Assembly: GCA_049514435.1 (NCBI GenBank)
Contig: JBEKVB010000005.1
Span: forward strand, 62,001 to 126,000
Origin: UBA4810 sp002479215
GTDB lineage: Bacteria > Desulfobacterota > Syntrophia > Syntrophales > Smithellaceae
Direction of reading: 5' to 3'
DNA: 64,000 nt
The notes beneath the pieces were generated by a model. It did no database searches, was not told the DNA's origin, and saw only the letters and a list, made by a program, of their open reading frames with translations. The translations under genes and the position numbers were made by a program. The stretch's first letter is position 1; each line of letters starts with the position of its first letter. Shown one piece after another: positions 33,791 through 42,618 of this stretch.

Positions 33791-34153
33791 TCAGGCAGCG
33801 GCTACACGTCTTGATAGTTTCTTTAACCGGCTGACTTTGTACCGCAGGAGTATGGCTTTTTTACTATCCTTCTCCTCGAGGGCCTGCAATCTTAAACCTT
33901 TTAGCTCGCGGATTTTGGCTTTCAGTTCAGCCTTGGTCATCTTAATCTTGCCTATATGCTTCTTTTTCTTGATGGGAGCTTCATCTTTGATGCCCCGGGC
34001 TTCTTTGATGAAGGCGATAACTTCTTCCTTCTTCATGTCATGGACAGCCGTGGAATGCGGGATCTCCATGGCAATTTCCCGCAGTTCCTTAATTGTTAAT
34101 TTTTCTAAATGCGTCTCGTCGTGGTGTTCCTTTTTCTCGGTTTCTTCTGCCAT
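33791..34153 (-). CDS. Rho-N-terminal/SAP-like small protein
   Basis: 120 aa. Residues 14-55 (LEKLTIKELREIAMEIP...MKKEEVIAFIKEARG) match the Rho N-terminal helical domain, which binds nucleic acid; the remainder is strongly basic with two helices (KMTKAELKAKIRELKGLRLQAL... ILLRYKVSRLKKLSRR). This looks like a stand-alone nucleic-acid-binding protein. No Rho ATPase is attached. RBS CGAGGAGG just upstream. Confidence 0.72.
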   Translation of the reverse strand: MAEETEKKEHHDETHLEKLTIKELREIAMEIPHSTAVHDMKKEEVIAFIKEARGIKDEAPIKKKKHIGKIKMTKAELKAKIRELKGLRLQALEEKDSKKAILLRYKVSRLKKLSRRVAAA

Positions 34154-34248
34154 CGCGCCTATACCTCCTCGTTATTATATTCGGGGCATCAATTCGTAAT
34201 ACTTACAACAAACTAGTGGCATTTTTATACCATAATCAATCTTACGGT

Positions 34249-34602
34249 TCAACCCTGAGATGGGCGGGGTATGGTTTTCCATCCGCCCAGTAAATGATGG
34301 AGAGCAAGAACAGGATGACGCCTAAGCATGCGCGGACCGGCATAGCGCATCATTTCGCGAATGCGTTCTCTCATTGCGGGTTTGTAGCAATGAATAGGAC
34401 AGCGCGCGCAGGTGGGCTTATCTTCCCGATAGGGACATTTATCGAGACGGGTTCTAGCGTAGGTTAAAAGTTCCTGACACGCCGGGCAAAATTCGCCCTT
34501 CTTGGTGTCGTGCCGTTCCCGGCAGGAAAGGCTGATCATCTCCCGAATCGTCTTGCATTCCCGTTCCAATGGTTTATTTTTCAAAAAATCACCGCCGGCC
34601 AT
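34249..34602 (-). CDS. Nitrous-oxide-stimulated-promoter family protein
   Basis: 117 aa. Cys-rich: CRERH, FCPACQELLTYARTRLDKCPY, then KPTCARCPIHCYKP near residues 62-75, ending with VLALHHLLGGWK. This matches the small family (PF11756) named for its nitrous-oxide-stimulated promoter in some bacteria; function unknown, metal binding likely. Its ATG overlaps the upstream gene's stop (TAATG), so the pair is coupled. Confidence 0.8.
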   Translation of the reverse strand: MAGGDFLKNKPLERECKTIREMISLSCRERHDTKKGEFCPACQELLTYARTRLDKCPYREDKPTCARCPIHCYKPAMRERIREMMRYAGPRMLRRHPVLALHHLLGGWKTIPRPSQG

Positions 34603-35042
34603 TATGGCGATGCGCTGTTAAAGAGTTGTCTGATCGTTTCCATCCGCTTACGATTCACGCCGAAGTCAGAGTATCCCAGGCGGGCGGCGGAGCGGACATG
34701 GATTACCTTTTGGGCATCGTCGATGTAAAACTCCGCATCATCGACAAAACGAAAGATGGCAGAGGTAAACTCGGCATGAATATAATGCTCCTGCTCTGTG
34801 ACGATATTTGCCCGCTTCATACCCTTAATTACGGCCAGAAGTCGAGCCTGGGCCTCGGGAAGAGTTCCTTTATAGGATAGAGGTTCTATAGCATGTATCT
34901 TATCGGTAGATTGGGAGGAAACACAATTCGGAGATTCAGGGCAGGGGATAAACTTTCCGTCGGTCACGCCCATGCGCGCCGGGCGGCTGCCCGCGCAGCC
35001 CACGAACAAAACGGCAATACTGACAGCAAAAAATGTTTTCAT
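34602..35042 (-). CDS. DUF1499 lipoprotein
   Basis: 146 aa from the ATG at 35042, chosen for the RBS AAAGGAGAG and the signal sequence; the frame extends 17 codons upstream. Lipobox VLFVGCAG with the lipidated Cys near residue 16. DUF1499 core with CPESPNCVSSQS near 35-46 and the end SAARLGYSDFGVNRKRM. Membrane-anchored, function unknown. Coupled to the downstream Cys-rich gene. Confidence 0.85.
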   Translation of the reverse strand: MKTFFAVSIAVLFVGCAGSRPARMGVTDGKFIPCPESPNCVSSQSTDKIHAIEPLSYKGTLPEAQARLLAVIKGMKRANIVTEQEHYIHAEFTSAIFRFVDDAEFYIDDAQKVIHVRSAARLGYSDFGVNRKRMETIRQLFNSASP

Positions 35043-35105
35043 TATATTACTCTCTCCTTTACTGTAATATATGTCGCAGGATTCTTTTGTCAAAAAATAG
35101 TATTA

Positions 35106-35135
35106 TGTTCCGAGGGGTTCATGCCCGTGATTTAG
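35106..35135 (+). repeat. Short repeat tail shared with two other gaps
   Basis: GAGGGGTTCATGCCCGTGAT resembles 14857-14878 and 45158-45178, the ends of longer repeat blocks. Probably a truncated copy. Confidence 0.4.
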
Positions 35136-35209
35136 GTTGCTATTTGAAGTAACAGGGGAAAGTTATATTTGAAGACCGGACCATAATTTCCCGTTTTTCG
35201 CGCTTGCTG

Positions 35210-36076
35210 CTACAGCGATAGTCCTTCCAGCCAATGTTTGATTCGGTTGGCGTCGCCTATGCGGGTCAGCTTGCCTTGGGAATCGAGCAGCACAATAATT
35301 AAGGAACGCTGGGCTACGTTGGCTTGCATTACCAGACATCGGCCTGCCGCGCCGATGAAGCCTGTCTTGGAGAGGCCTATTTGCCAGCCAGGGTTCTGGA
35401 CCAAACGATTGGTGTTATGAAATTCCAGTATCCGTCGGCCTGAAGGGATAACAGTTTTTTTGCAGGTGGTGAATTCCCGGATAAGATTGTATTGGCAGGC
35501 GGTATCGACCAATCGCACTAAATCTCGAGCGGAGGAGACGTTGCCGCTGGAGAGTCCGGTTGAGTCCTCGAAGCGCGTCTCTGTAAGTCCCAGTGACCGG
35601 GCTTTGGCATTCATAGCGGCAATACAGGCATCAATGCCTCCCGGATATGTGCGCCCCAGGGCGCGAGCACAACGATTATCGGAAGCCATCAAGGCAATCA
35701 GCAGAGTATCTCTGCGCGTGAGCTCGGTACCCAGCGGCAGGAGGGCGCGGGCGCGGCGGCGAAGGCCGAACATGTCTCCCTGCTCGATGGTAAGCGATTC
35801 TTCAAGGTTGATGCCGGTATCAAGCACCACCATAGCGGTCATAAGTTTGGTGATGGAAGCGATAGGCAATACTGCCGTCGCTTGTTTCTCGATTAGGAAC
35901 TCACCAGTCTCTTGATCCTTGACCAAGGCGGCGGCGGAGCGCAAAACAAGCTTCCGAGAATCCCGCTGAGAGACTGGGGTTATTGACGATTTTGAAAATC
36001 CTGTAGTTGCCGGGACCGACAGCATCCCTACACAAAGGACGACCATCATGATCGTCCTGCAATATTTACTCGCCAT
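35210..36076 (-). CDS. pbpG: D-alanyl-D-alanine endopeptidase (PBP7/PbpG type)
   Basis: 288 aa with an N-terminal signal segment (residues about 8-28). Peptidase S11 motifs: SITKLM (SxxK, near residue 75), SDN (near 132), and KTG in LSKTGFIGAAGR near 235. Lacks the C-terminal amphipathic-helix domain of PBP5, so it fits the PbpG-like endopeptidases that trim peptidoglycan cross-links in the periplasm. Single gene. Confidence 0.88.
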   Translation of the reverse strand: MASKYCRTIMMVVLCVGMLSVPATTGFSKSSITPVSQRDSRKLVLRSAAALVKDQETGEFLIEKQATAVLPIASITKLMTAMVVLDTGINLEESLTIEQGDMFGLRRRARALLPLGTELTRRDTLLIALMASDNRCARALGRTYPGGIDACIAAMNAKARSLGLTETRFEDSTGLSSGNVSSARDLVRLVDTACQYNLIREFTTCKKTVIPSGRRILEFHNTNRLVQNPGWQIGLSKTGFIGAAGRCLVMQANVAQRSLIIVLLDSQGKLTRIGDANRIKHWLEGLSL

Positions 36077-36326
36077 GCTCTCTCCGTGACTTGAAGATAC
36101 TGAAGTGCATCAATAGAATATAATATTGCATACTTTTCAAAATCAGTCAATCAACGATAACAGGAAGTACGCGAGCGTTCTCTATGACGCCTACAACCAG
36201 TTCGCATCGGAAAAATATTGTTTTAGTGATTATTGCCAGAAAGATTACAATACGGGTTCAGCAGATCCAAGTGTGACCCTAGGGCCCTCCGCAAGAATAA
36301 AGATTTGACCCCACCTGGCCCCAAGT

Positions 36327-38552
36327 TTAATAACTTCGCTTGCCAGCGAGCGCCTCGCTGATCTTGCGGGATAGATCATTCATGCTGAAAGGCTTCTGGA
36401 GAAAATGCACACCTTCTTCCAGTATTCCATGATGAACTACAACATTGGAGGTGTAGCCGGACACGAAAAGAACTTTTATCTCCGGTCTGACGACTCTCAG
36501 CTTATCTCTTAACTCTCTGCCGTTCATTACCGGCATTACAACATCCGTTATGACGAGGTCCACGATTGTGTCCCCTTTTTCGCAAAGAGACAAAGCTTCC
36601 CCCGGAGTTGCCGCGGCCATTACGCTGTAGCCGATTGCCTTCAGCATCTGGGTAATCATGCCACGTACCATATCATCATCTTCTACCAGAAGAATCATGG
36701 CGGGACTGAAGACTGCCGGCTCTTCTTTAGTTTCTTCCACAGTTGCATCCATTTCCAGATTTCGCGCCATATAGATCTTAAAGGTTGTCCCTTGCCCCGG
36801 TTCACTGTAAACATTGATGAATCCGCCATTCTGTTTGACAATACCGTAGACCATCGCCAATCCCAGTCCGGTACCTTTACCCACATCCTTGGTCGTGAAA
36901 AACGGCTCAAAGACATATTGCAAGTTCTCCTTATTAATTCCTGATCCACTATCACTCACAGTTAAGACAACATAATCTCCGGGCGTGAAGCCCAAATGAT
37001 CCCGGCAAAAGGCTTCATCCAGATGGACATTATTCGTTTCCATGGTCAGTTTTCCCCCTCCGGGCATGGCGTCACGGGCGTTGGCCGCAAGGTTGAAGAG
37101 AATCTGCTCGATGTGCGTCGGATCAAACTTTATCTGCCAGAGGTTTTCTTTAGGATAAAAACTCAGATGAACGTCCTCACCGATAACCCGGGCAAGGGTT
37201 TTTTGTATGCTTAATATCAGTTCATTCAGATTTATTATTTTAGGCGAGATGATCTGTTTCCTGGAAAATGCCAAAAGTTGGGAAGTGATGTCTCTGGAAC
37301 GGCTGGCCGCTTTTTCGATCTCTTCAATATCTTTCAATACCGGATCACCTGACGTCAGTTTCGGCTTGGATAATTCCACATACCCCAGAATGACGTTAAG
37401 CATATTATTGAAATCATGTGCAACTCCGCCGGCCAGCCTTCCTACCGATTCCATCTTCTGAGCCTGTAGCAGCTGTTCTTCAAGTTTTGCCTTTTCCTCC
37501 TCGGCCTTTTTCCGCGCATTAATGTCCCTGCCGGCAATTAGCAGTCCGGTGGGTTTGTCGTTTTCATCGCGGATAAAAGTGGCCGTGATTTCCAGCCAGA
37601 CTGTGCCACCATTTTTATGATGTACTTCCAGTTCGATCGTTCTTGATCGAGACGGGTCAATGGGTTCACCGCTGAACTCGATGGTCAATTCTTCCGCCAA
37701 TGTGTTTTGCGCCAGTGTAAAAGAGTCCGGTGTCAGGAGCCTATCAATAGGTAAACTCATAACCTCTTCCTGATTGTAGCCTATAAGCCACAGGCAGGAC
37801 GGGCTGACATAGATCTGGTGCAAATTGAGATCGGTCGTCAAGACGACCTCATGTATGTTTTCGACAATCATGCGGTAGCGTTTCTCGCTCTCCTCTAAAG
37901 CCAGTTCGATTTTTTTGCGCGCCGTAATATTTCGAGCAGCCGCTATAATCTCCTGTGCTTTACCATGCACGTCTCTACCGAATGTTGCGGTAATTTCCAA
38001 CCAGACAGTGCCGCCGTTTTTATGATATGCTTCCACTTCTAGCGTTCTCGATCCGTTCGCTTGGTTAGGTTGCCCGTTTTTCTGCGATTCCATTGCTTTG
38101 GCAAATACATTGGAGACGAACTCCAGAGATTGAGCGGTCACTAGTTTGTCAGCGGTAATTTTTTTGATTTCTTCCGGTGTATAACCCGTTAATAGTGTAC
38201 GGTGATGACTGATGAAGGTAAACTGGAAATTGAAATCGACCGTAAAAACCACATCATGGACATTCTCGACAATCATCCGGTAGCGTTGTTCGCTTTCCGT
38301 TAACGCCTTGAGGATATTTTTGTAGCGCTTCTCGCTCGGCTTTAGTTTTGATTCTGTTTGTCTTTGTCCGGAAAGAAGTTTATTTGTTTTCTTGAGCATC
38401 ATATTCATCGCTTCGGCAAGCGAATCGAGCTCATCATGGTTCCCTGCGATATCGATTGTTTTCGAATAATCTCCCGCTGCTGCTCGCTTGAGGGAAGCAA
38501 TCATTGCGGCAATGCGATCTTTTTTGGATTTTACGGTCATAGATATTATCAC
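36327..38552 (-). CDS. Hybrid sensor kinase: HAMP-PAS-PAS-HisKA-HATPase-REC
   Basis: 741 aa with no membrane segment. A HAMP-like region (about 8-62), two PAS domains in tandem (about 90-210 and 220-345) that are very similar to each other (both contain HKNGGTVWLEITATF), HisKA with MESVGRLAGGVAHDFNNML (His near 380), HATPase with DSGSGI and GKGTGLGLAMVYGIV, and a C-terminal receiver with phospho-acceptor in VDLVITDVVMPVMNG. A HAMP without a preceding membrane helix is odd; a membrane part may have been lost or never existed. No adjacent response regulator. Confidence 0.9.
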   Translation of the reverse strand: MIISMTVKSKKDRIAAMIASLKRAAAGDYSKTIDIAGNHDELDSLAEAMNMMLKKTNKLLSGQRQTESKLKPSEKRYKNILKALTESEQRYRMIVENVHDVVFTVDFNFQFTFISHHRTLLTGYTPEEIKKITADKLVTAQSLEFVSNVFAKAMESQKNGQPNQANGSRTLEVEAYHKNGGTVWLEITATFGRDVHGKAQEIIAAARNITARKKIELALEESEKRYRMIVENIHEVVLTTDLNLHQIYVSPSCLWLIGYNQEEVMSLPIDRLLTPDSFTLAQNTLAEELTIEFSGEPIDPSRSRTIELEVHHKNGGTVWLEITATFIRDENDKPTGLLIAGRDINARKKAEEEKAKLEEQLLQAQKMESVGRLAGGVAHDFNNMLNVILGYVELSKPKLTSGDPVLKDIEEIEKAASRSRDITSQLLAFSRKQIISPKIINLNELILSIQKTLARVIGEDVHLSFYPKENLWQIKFDPTHIEQILFNLAANARDAMPGGGKLTMETNNVHLDEAFCRDHLGFTPGDYVVLTVSDSGSGINKENLQYVFEPFFTTKDVGKGTGLGLAMVYGIVKQNGGFINVYSEPGQGTTFKIYMARNLEMDATVEETKEEPAVFSPAMILLVEDDDMVRGMITQMLKAIGYSVMAAATPGEALSLCEKGDTIVDLVITDVVMPVMNGRELRDKLRVVRPEIKVLFVSGYTSNVVVHHGILEEGVHFLQKPFSMNDLSRKISEALAGKRSY

Positions 38553-38724
38553 CGGTTAACCATGGCTGCTTACGGTTAAATTTGCATTGATAAATTGAAT
38601 CAATAAGAACTTTTTTCCTGGCAGACAGTATAGGGGAAACGTTCATTGTATGTCAATTAAATATTGACCATAGCAACACCTACAAACATTCGCGTTTGAA
38701 TATTCATGAAAAGCAAGGAATTTT

Positions 38725-39660
38725 TCAATCGACTTTCTGCTGCTTGGACTCAGGCACGGGGATACGATTTTCGCAAGGGACACCGGTCTGGCATAGACCA
38801 CAGCCTGCGTATTCCCCGATGTATCCTTTCCCGTAAGCGCCCTCTATCCATGGTTTTTGCTTCTCGAAGAGCATCTGGAAACATTTGAGCTTATCGTGGC
38901 CTTTTTCACTGATTGCGCCGCCAGGACAACGGAGGATACACTTGCCACACTTGCCCGTTGCATAAAAAAGACAGTTGGCCAAATGGTGGGTATATGGTCT
39001 TATCGATGGTTCCAGTTTAAGATTGGTCACTACACTGCCACAACGCACGGCCAGCCCTTTGGAGGTGATGAAGCCGTCATTGAGGCTGAAGGTGCCCAAA
39101 CCGGCCGCATAAGCGATATGTCTTTGTGACCATTTGGAAGCAAAACCGCCCGGCACAAGTAAAATTTCAAAAAAGGGTGATAAATCCGGAGCAATGGCCA
39201 AAAAACCCATACTCTCCAGAAGTGATACTAAATACTTCGAAAGATCTGAGATGAAATCCTGCCCCTGCCAGCGAGTATGATTCCAACGCAGAGAAGGTCC
39301 TTCTTTTTCCTGCGCGTTGCTCCGTTTTGTTTCGGCAGGAATAGGTAAAACAAAGGAAATGACACTGATGCTTCCGATCTCGGCAGTTTCATGCTTTAAC
39401 GTCTCTGTGAGATGCAGCGAGAGTATTTCCCGCGGGCTGAGATGCTTTTCGTGAACAATCTTCTTGAACTCGGCAAACAATGGGTCGTCTCCATCGGCAA
39501 AGCCAATCAGCGGCTCGTCAAAAATGGGTTGATCGTGGAAAGATGTAAGACGGTTCGCCGGACTGGTCCGAACGAAATTTTTAATGGCCTTCTCGATGAA
39601 AAGCTTTGGGTCGGAATTAAAACGTCTCTTTGTTTGTTTATCAACTGTAAAAGTAGTCAT
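38725..39660 (-). CDS. 4Fe-4S double-cluster protein, QueG-like
   Basis: 311 aa. C-terminal part holds two ferredoxin-like Cys sets: CGKCILRCPGGA near residue 238 and CGLCQTGVPC near 289-298. The centre (YAAGLGTFSLNDGFITSKG) resembles the cobalamin-binding region of epoxyqueuosine reductase (AWLGKNxxLI equivalent). True QueG has a longer C-terminus with HEAT repeats, so this is more likely one of the shorter relatives found in anaerobes near corrinoid systems. Substrate unknown; no partner gene nearby. Confidence 0.7.
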   Translation of the reverse strand: MTTFTVDKQTKRRFNSDPKLFIEKAIKNFVRTSPANRLTSFHDQPIFDEPLIGFADGDDPLFAEFKKIVHEKHLSPREILSLHLTETLKHETAEIGSISVISFVLPIPAETKRSNAQEKEGPSLRWNHTRWQGQDFISDLSKYLVSLLESMGFLAIAPDLSPFFEILLVPGGFASKWSQRHIAYAAGLGTFSLNDGFITSKGLAVRCGSVVTNLKLEPSIRPYTHHLANCLFYATGKCGKCILRCPGGAISEKGHDKLKCFQMLFEKQKPWIEGAYGKGYIGEYAGCGLCQTGVPCENRIPVPESKQQKVD

Positions 39661-40014
39661 TGGTGCAGTCCTGTCTTTAGTGTCTTGGAAATTCCAGACA
39701 TGGGAATGATGGGTCGGTTGTTCATCTCAGTAATTAGGTAACTCTTTACTCCCGCAGGTTTGATAAGAATTCTTTTTTCGTGGAGGACGTATAAGATAAG
39801 CGGCTTTGTGTGTCAATAAAATTTATAACAAACATGCAAGTTCAAAGATTCCCGATTGAAATATTGGATCAAGAATGGAAATTCAAAAAACAACATTACA
39901 GGAAGAAGTTAATAAACTTTTCATATTGTCGTAGATAAAAAAATTATTTATCAGAGCGTGGCTTGTGCTGAATTCAGTCGAGATAGTATTGCTTTTCTGA
40001 ATATTCTTAATCTC
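39661..40014. other. Gap with nothing recognised
   Basis: AT-rich, with only very short frames (34 aa or fewer) lacking RBS or recognisable sequence. No hairpin terminator or repeat copy found. Confidence 0.45.
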
Positions 40015-40443
40015 CTATTTCCGCAAAAAATTCCAACCTAAAAAACTGAGGCTCTCGGTTTTTGAGGTCCATTTGCATTCGAAGGAGTCCGTTTTGCTAT
40101 TATAAAGCAAACATGAATACTCCTCGCTTGAAAAATCGCCGCATTCATTATTGGATTTATCGTAGTTCGAAACCTTTATCTGCAGATTCTGCGTCTTTTT
40201 ATCATATTGCCATGTCGCCTCATTGAACTTTTTAAAACCGCCGACAAAAGTAAGTTTTCCGTCGGAATGAAAAACCATGGACATCGGCTCAGCGGCACCA
40301 CCAGGATAGCTCCATGTCCCCTCCGGAGAAATAATAGTTGGCTTTAATGAACACGATTCCAGGAAACCCAGGAAGAGGAGCAAAGAGAAAAACAATATAC
40401 TGCTCATTATTATTGGCCTGCCATTGTTTGTATTGATCCGCAT
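40015..40443 (-). CDS. Putative lipoprotein, unknown function
   Basis: 142 aa as read, more likely 130 aa from the internal Met 13. A hydrophobic segment SSILFFSLLLFLGFLESC ends in a lipobox-like Cys near residue 31. The mature part has a short beta-rich look (GTWSYPGG... WQYDKKTQNLQIK) as in lipocalin-type or heat-shock-HslJ-type small lipoproteins, with four Cys. No homologue recognised. Isolated gene. Confidence 0.6.
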   Translation of the reverse strand: MRINTNNGRPIIMSSILFFSLLLFLGFLESCSLKPTIISPEGTWSYPGGAAEPMSMVFHSDGKLTFVGGFKKFNEATWQYDKKTQNLQIKVSNYDKSNNECGDFSSEEYSCLLYNSKTDSFECKWTSKTESLSFLGWNFLRK

Positions 40444-40615
40444 AATATGCCTCGTACTGATCTTTTATTACTTTATTTTGATAAAAAAAGCGATTGGAAA
40501 TACTCTTCCAACTGCAATTGATAAAATCCTAAAATACTTAGAATTTTTTTCTGAAGATGGGTTTTCGTTTATAAAGAAGGCGAACCGGCCAACGACATTA
40601 ACTGGCTAATATTTC

Positions 40616-40663
40616 TTGACAGATTATCAATTTCGGTTATACTTAACCCAGTTTACGTTAAGT
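40616..40663 (+). promoter_or_regulatory. Promoter with inverted-repeat operator before the acyl-CoA ligase
   Basis: TTGACA (40616-40621), 16-bp spacer, TATACT (40638-40643). An inverted repeat ACTTAAC-N9-GTTAAGT (40641-40663) overlaps the -10 and start region, a good position for a repressor. About 115 bp upstream of the ligase gene at 40780. The remaining stretch 40444-40779 holds no gene. Confidence 0.65.
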
Positions 40664-40779
40664 GGCAATAGGGCAGGTAAATTAACAGTCAAAGTAAAAT
40701 TTTTTTTCCAAAGATATTCGGCTTTTCTTAAATGAAAATATTCGCTGATTTCAAGACAATAAATTAAAGGGGTGCTTTT

Positions 40780-42420
40780 ATGTCCGGCTTTGTCCATAAA
40801 ACAATCGGCCAGGTAATTCGGGAAACGGCGGCGTGCTATCCGCAAAATCTCGCCCTTATCCATCCCGAATTCGGTGTCCGGCAAAATTATCGGGATTTTT
40901 ATGATAACTGCAAAGCTATTGCCAAAGGGCTTATGGCCATAGGCGTTAAAAGGGGAGACAATGTGTCCGTATGGACGACTAATATCCCGGAATGGGTCTA
41001 TTTGCAATTTGCCCTGGGAATGATCGGCGGGGTTCTGGTGACGGTCAATACCAGTTATCAATCCCATGAATTGGAGTATATCCTGAAACAGTCCGATTCC
41101 ACAACCCTGTTTCTTATGGAATCTTACCGGGACACCAGCTTTTATGAAACTGCCCGGCGTATCATTCCGGAATTGGATGTCTGTGAACCGGGACGTCTGG
41201 TTTCAGAGAAACTTCCCTTGATGAAAACCGTCATTTTTATCGGCCCGAGGGAAGTGACGCCCGGGATGTTCCATTTTAAAGATTTTATTAACATGGGGAA
41301 AAATATCACGGATCAGGAATTGAATGATCGGATGAAATCTCTTGATGATCACGATGTCATCAATATGCAGTATACATCAGGGACGACCGGTTTCCCTAAA
41401 GGAGTCATGCTTACCCACCACAATGTTGTCAATAACGGCCGCATGGTCGGGGATGTGATGGGTATGACCGAAAAAGACAGCCTTCTGATTCAGGTGCCGT
41501 TATTTCATTGCTTCGGCTGTGTGATGAGCACGATGAATTGTGTGTATCACGGTTCGACTATGGTTGTTTTGGAATTCTTCGATCCCGCCAAAGCCCTTCA
41601 GATGATAGCCGCTGAGCGTTGTACGGCAGTAAACGGAGTGCCGACGATGTTTGTTGCGATGTTGAATCATCCTGATTTTGAGCGTTACGATTTGCAATCT
41701 CTGCGGACAGGCATTATGGCCGGAGCGCCATGTCCCGAAGAAACCATGAATCAGGTCAGAACAAAGATGCACTGTGAAGAAGTTGTGATTGCCTTTGGCC
41801 AAACGGAGTCCGCTCCCGTGATGACGATGACGCGGCGTGACGATCCGGTGGAACTGCGGGTAGCGACTGTCGGCAGGCTTTTACCGGACATCGAAGGCAA
41901 AATTGTCGATCCGGAAAGCGGGAAAGATTTACCAGACGATGTTCAGGGTGAGATTGTTACCCGCAGCGCCTGTGTGATGAAAGGGTATTATAAGATGCCC
42001 GAAGCCACGGCTGAAGCTATTGATAGAGATGGCTGGCTGCACACGGGCGATTTGGGGGAAGTGGATAAAAATGGCTATTTTAAAGTGACCGGGCGGATTA
42101 AGGATATGATTATTCGCGGCGGTGAGAATATCTATCCCCGGGAAATCGAGGAGTTTCTTTACAAACACCCGAAGGTTGTCAGTGTGCAGGTAATAGGAAT
42201 TCCCGATAAAAAATATGGAGAGCAGGTTCTGGCGGCAATTCAGCTCAAGGATGGGCAGAGGGCCACACCCGAAGAGTTCAGTGAGTTCTGCAAGGGCAAG
42301 ATAGCCCGGCACAAGATTCCCAAATATTGGGAGTTCGTTGATACTTTTCCGATGACGGCCAGCGGCAAGATTCAGAAATATAAAATGAAGGAGACCTTCG
42401 CCAGAAAATACAAAAACTAA
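40780..42420 (+). CDS. AMP-forming acyl-CoA ligase (FadD/ACSF2 type)
   Basis: 546 aa, full length. AMP-binding P-loop MQYTSGTTGFPKGVM near residue 190, AFGQTESAPV near 335, the hinge GWLHTGDLGEVDKNGYFKVTGRIKD near 420-444, and catalytic Lys in MTASGKIQKYKM near 530. Activates a carboxylic acid to its CoA thioester with ATP. Similarity of motifs suggests medium or long-chain acids. First gene after the promoter/operator; a second ligase and a MerR regulator follow on the same strand. Confidence 0.93.
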   Translation: MSGFVHKTIGQVIRETAACYPQNLALIHPEFGVRQNYRDFYDNCKAIAKGLMAIGVKRGDNVSVWTTNIPEWVYLQFALGMIGGVLVTVNTSYQSHELEYILKQSDSTTLFLMESYRDTSFYETARRIIPELDVCEPGRLVSEKLPLMKTVIFIGPREVTPGMFHFKDFINMGKNITDQELNDRMKSLDDHDVINMQYTSGTTGFPKGVMLTHHNVVNNGRMVGDVMGMTEKDSLLIQVPLFHCFGCVMSTMNCVYHGSTMVVLEFFDPAKALQMIAAERCTAVNGVPTMFVAMLNHPDFERYDLQSLRTGIMAGAPCPEETMNQVRTKMHCEEVVIAFGQTESAPVMTMTRRDDPVELRVATVGRLLPDIEGKIVDPESGKDLPDDVQGEIVTRSACVMKGYYKMPEATAEAIDRDGWLHTGDLGEVDKNGYFKVTGRIKDMIIRGGENIYPREIEEFLYKHPKVVSVQVIGIPDKKYGEQVLAAIQLKDGQRATPEEFSEFCKGKIARHKIPKYWEFVDTFPMTASGKIQKYKMKETFARKYKN

Positions 42421-42479
42421 TCTGAATATCATGTTTTTAAAACAGGTTTACACAACAGTGTTTGCTGCTGTTAAGTTTT

Positions 42480-42595
42480 TTAATCCCGCGACTTGGAATC
42501 CCTCGGCTCCAGCCGGGGGAGGAAATCGCCGTGACCCGCGGGAGGTCGCGTTGCTTTAAGGAACCTCCGGCTCTTGCTGGAGGGGTCTCCACTAA
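42480..42595 (+). repeat. Dispersed intergenic repeat, family B (full copy)
   Basis: TTAATCCCGCGACT, hairpin CCTCGGCTCCAGCCGGGGGA, GTGACCCGCGGGAGGTCGCG, then a second hairpin ACCTCCGGCTCTTGCTGGAG and CTCCACTAA. CGCGAC/GTCGCG and CCCGCG/CGCGGG arms frame the first part. A near-identical copy is at 49828-49942. Confidence 0.75.
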
Positions 42596-42618
42596 TTAAT
42601 TAGGATGGATTAAACGAT

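Noticed and set aside
36126..36308. 60-aa plus-strand frame between pbpG and the hybrid kinase
   Set aside because: No RBS, no recognisable family, and it runs into degenerate sequence.
39830..39950. Short frames of 18-34 aa in the gap before the lipoprotein gene
   Set aside because: Too short, no RBS, no family resemblance; some look vaguely antitoxin-like but this is not enough.
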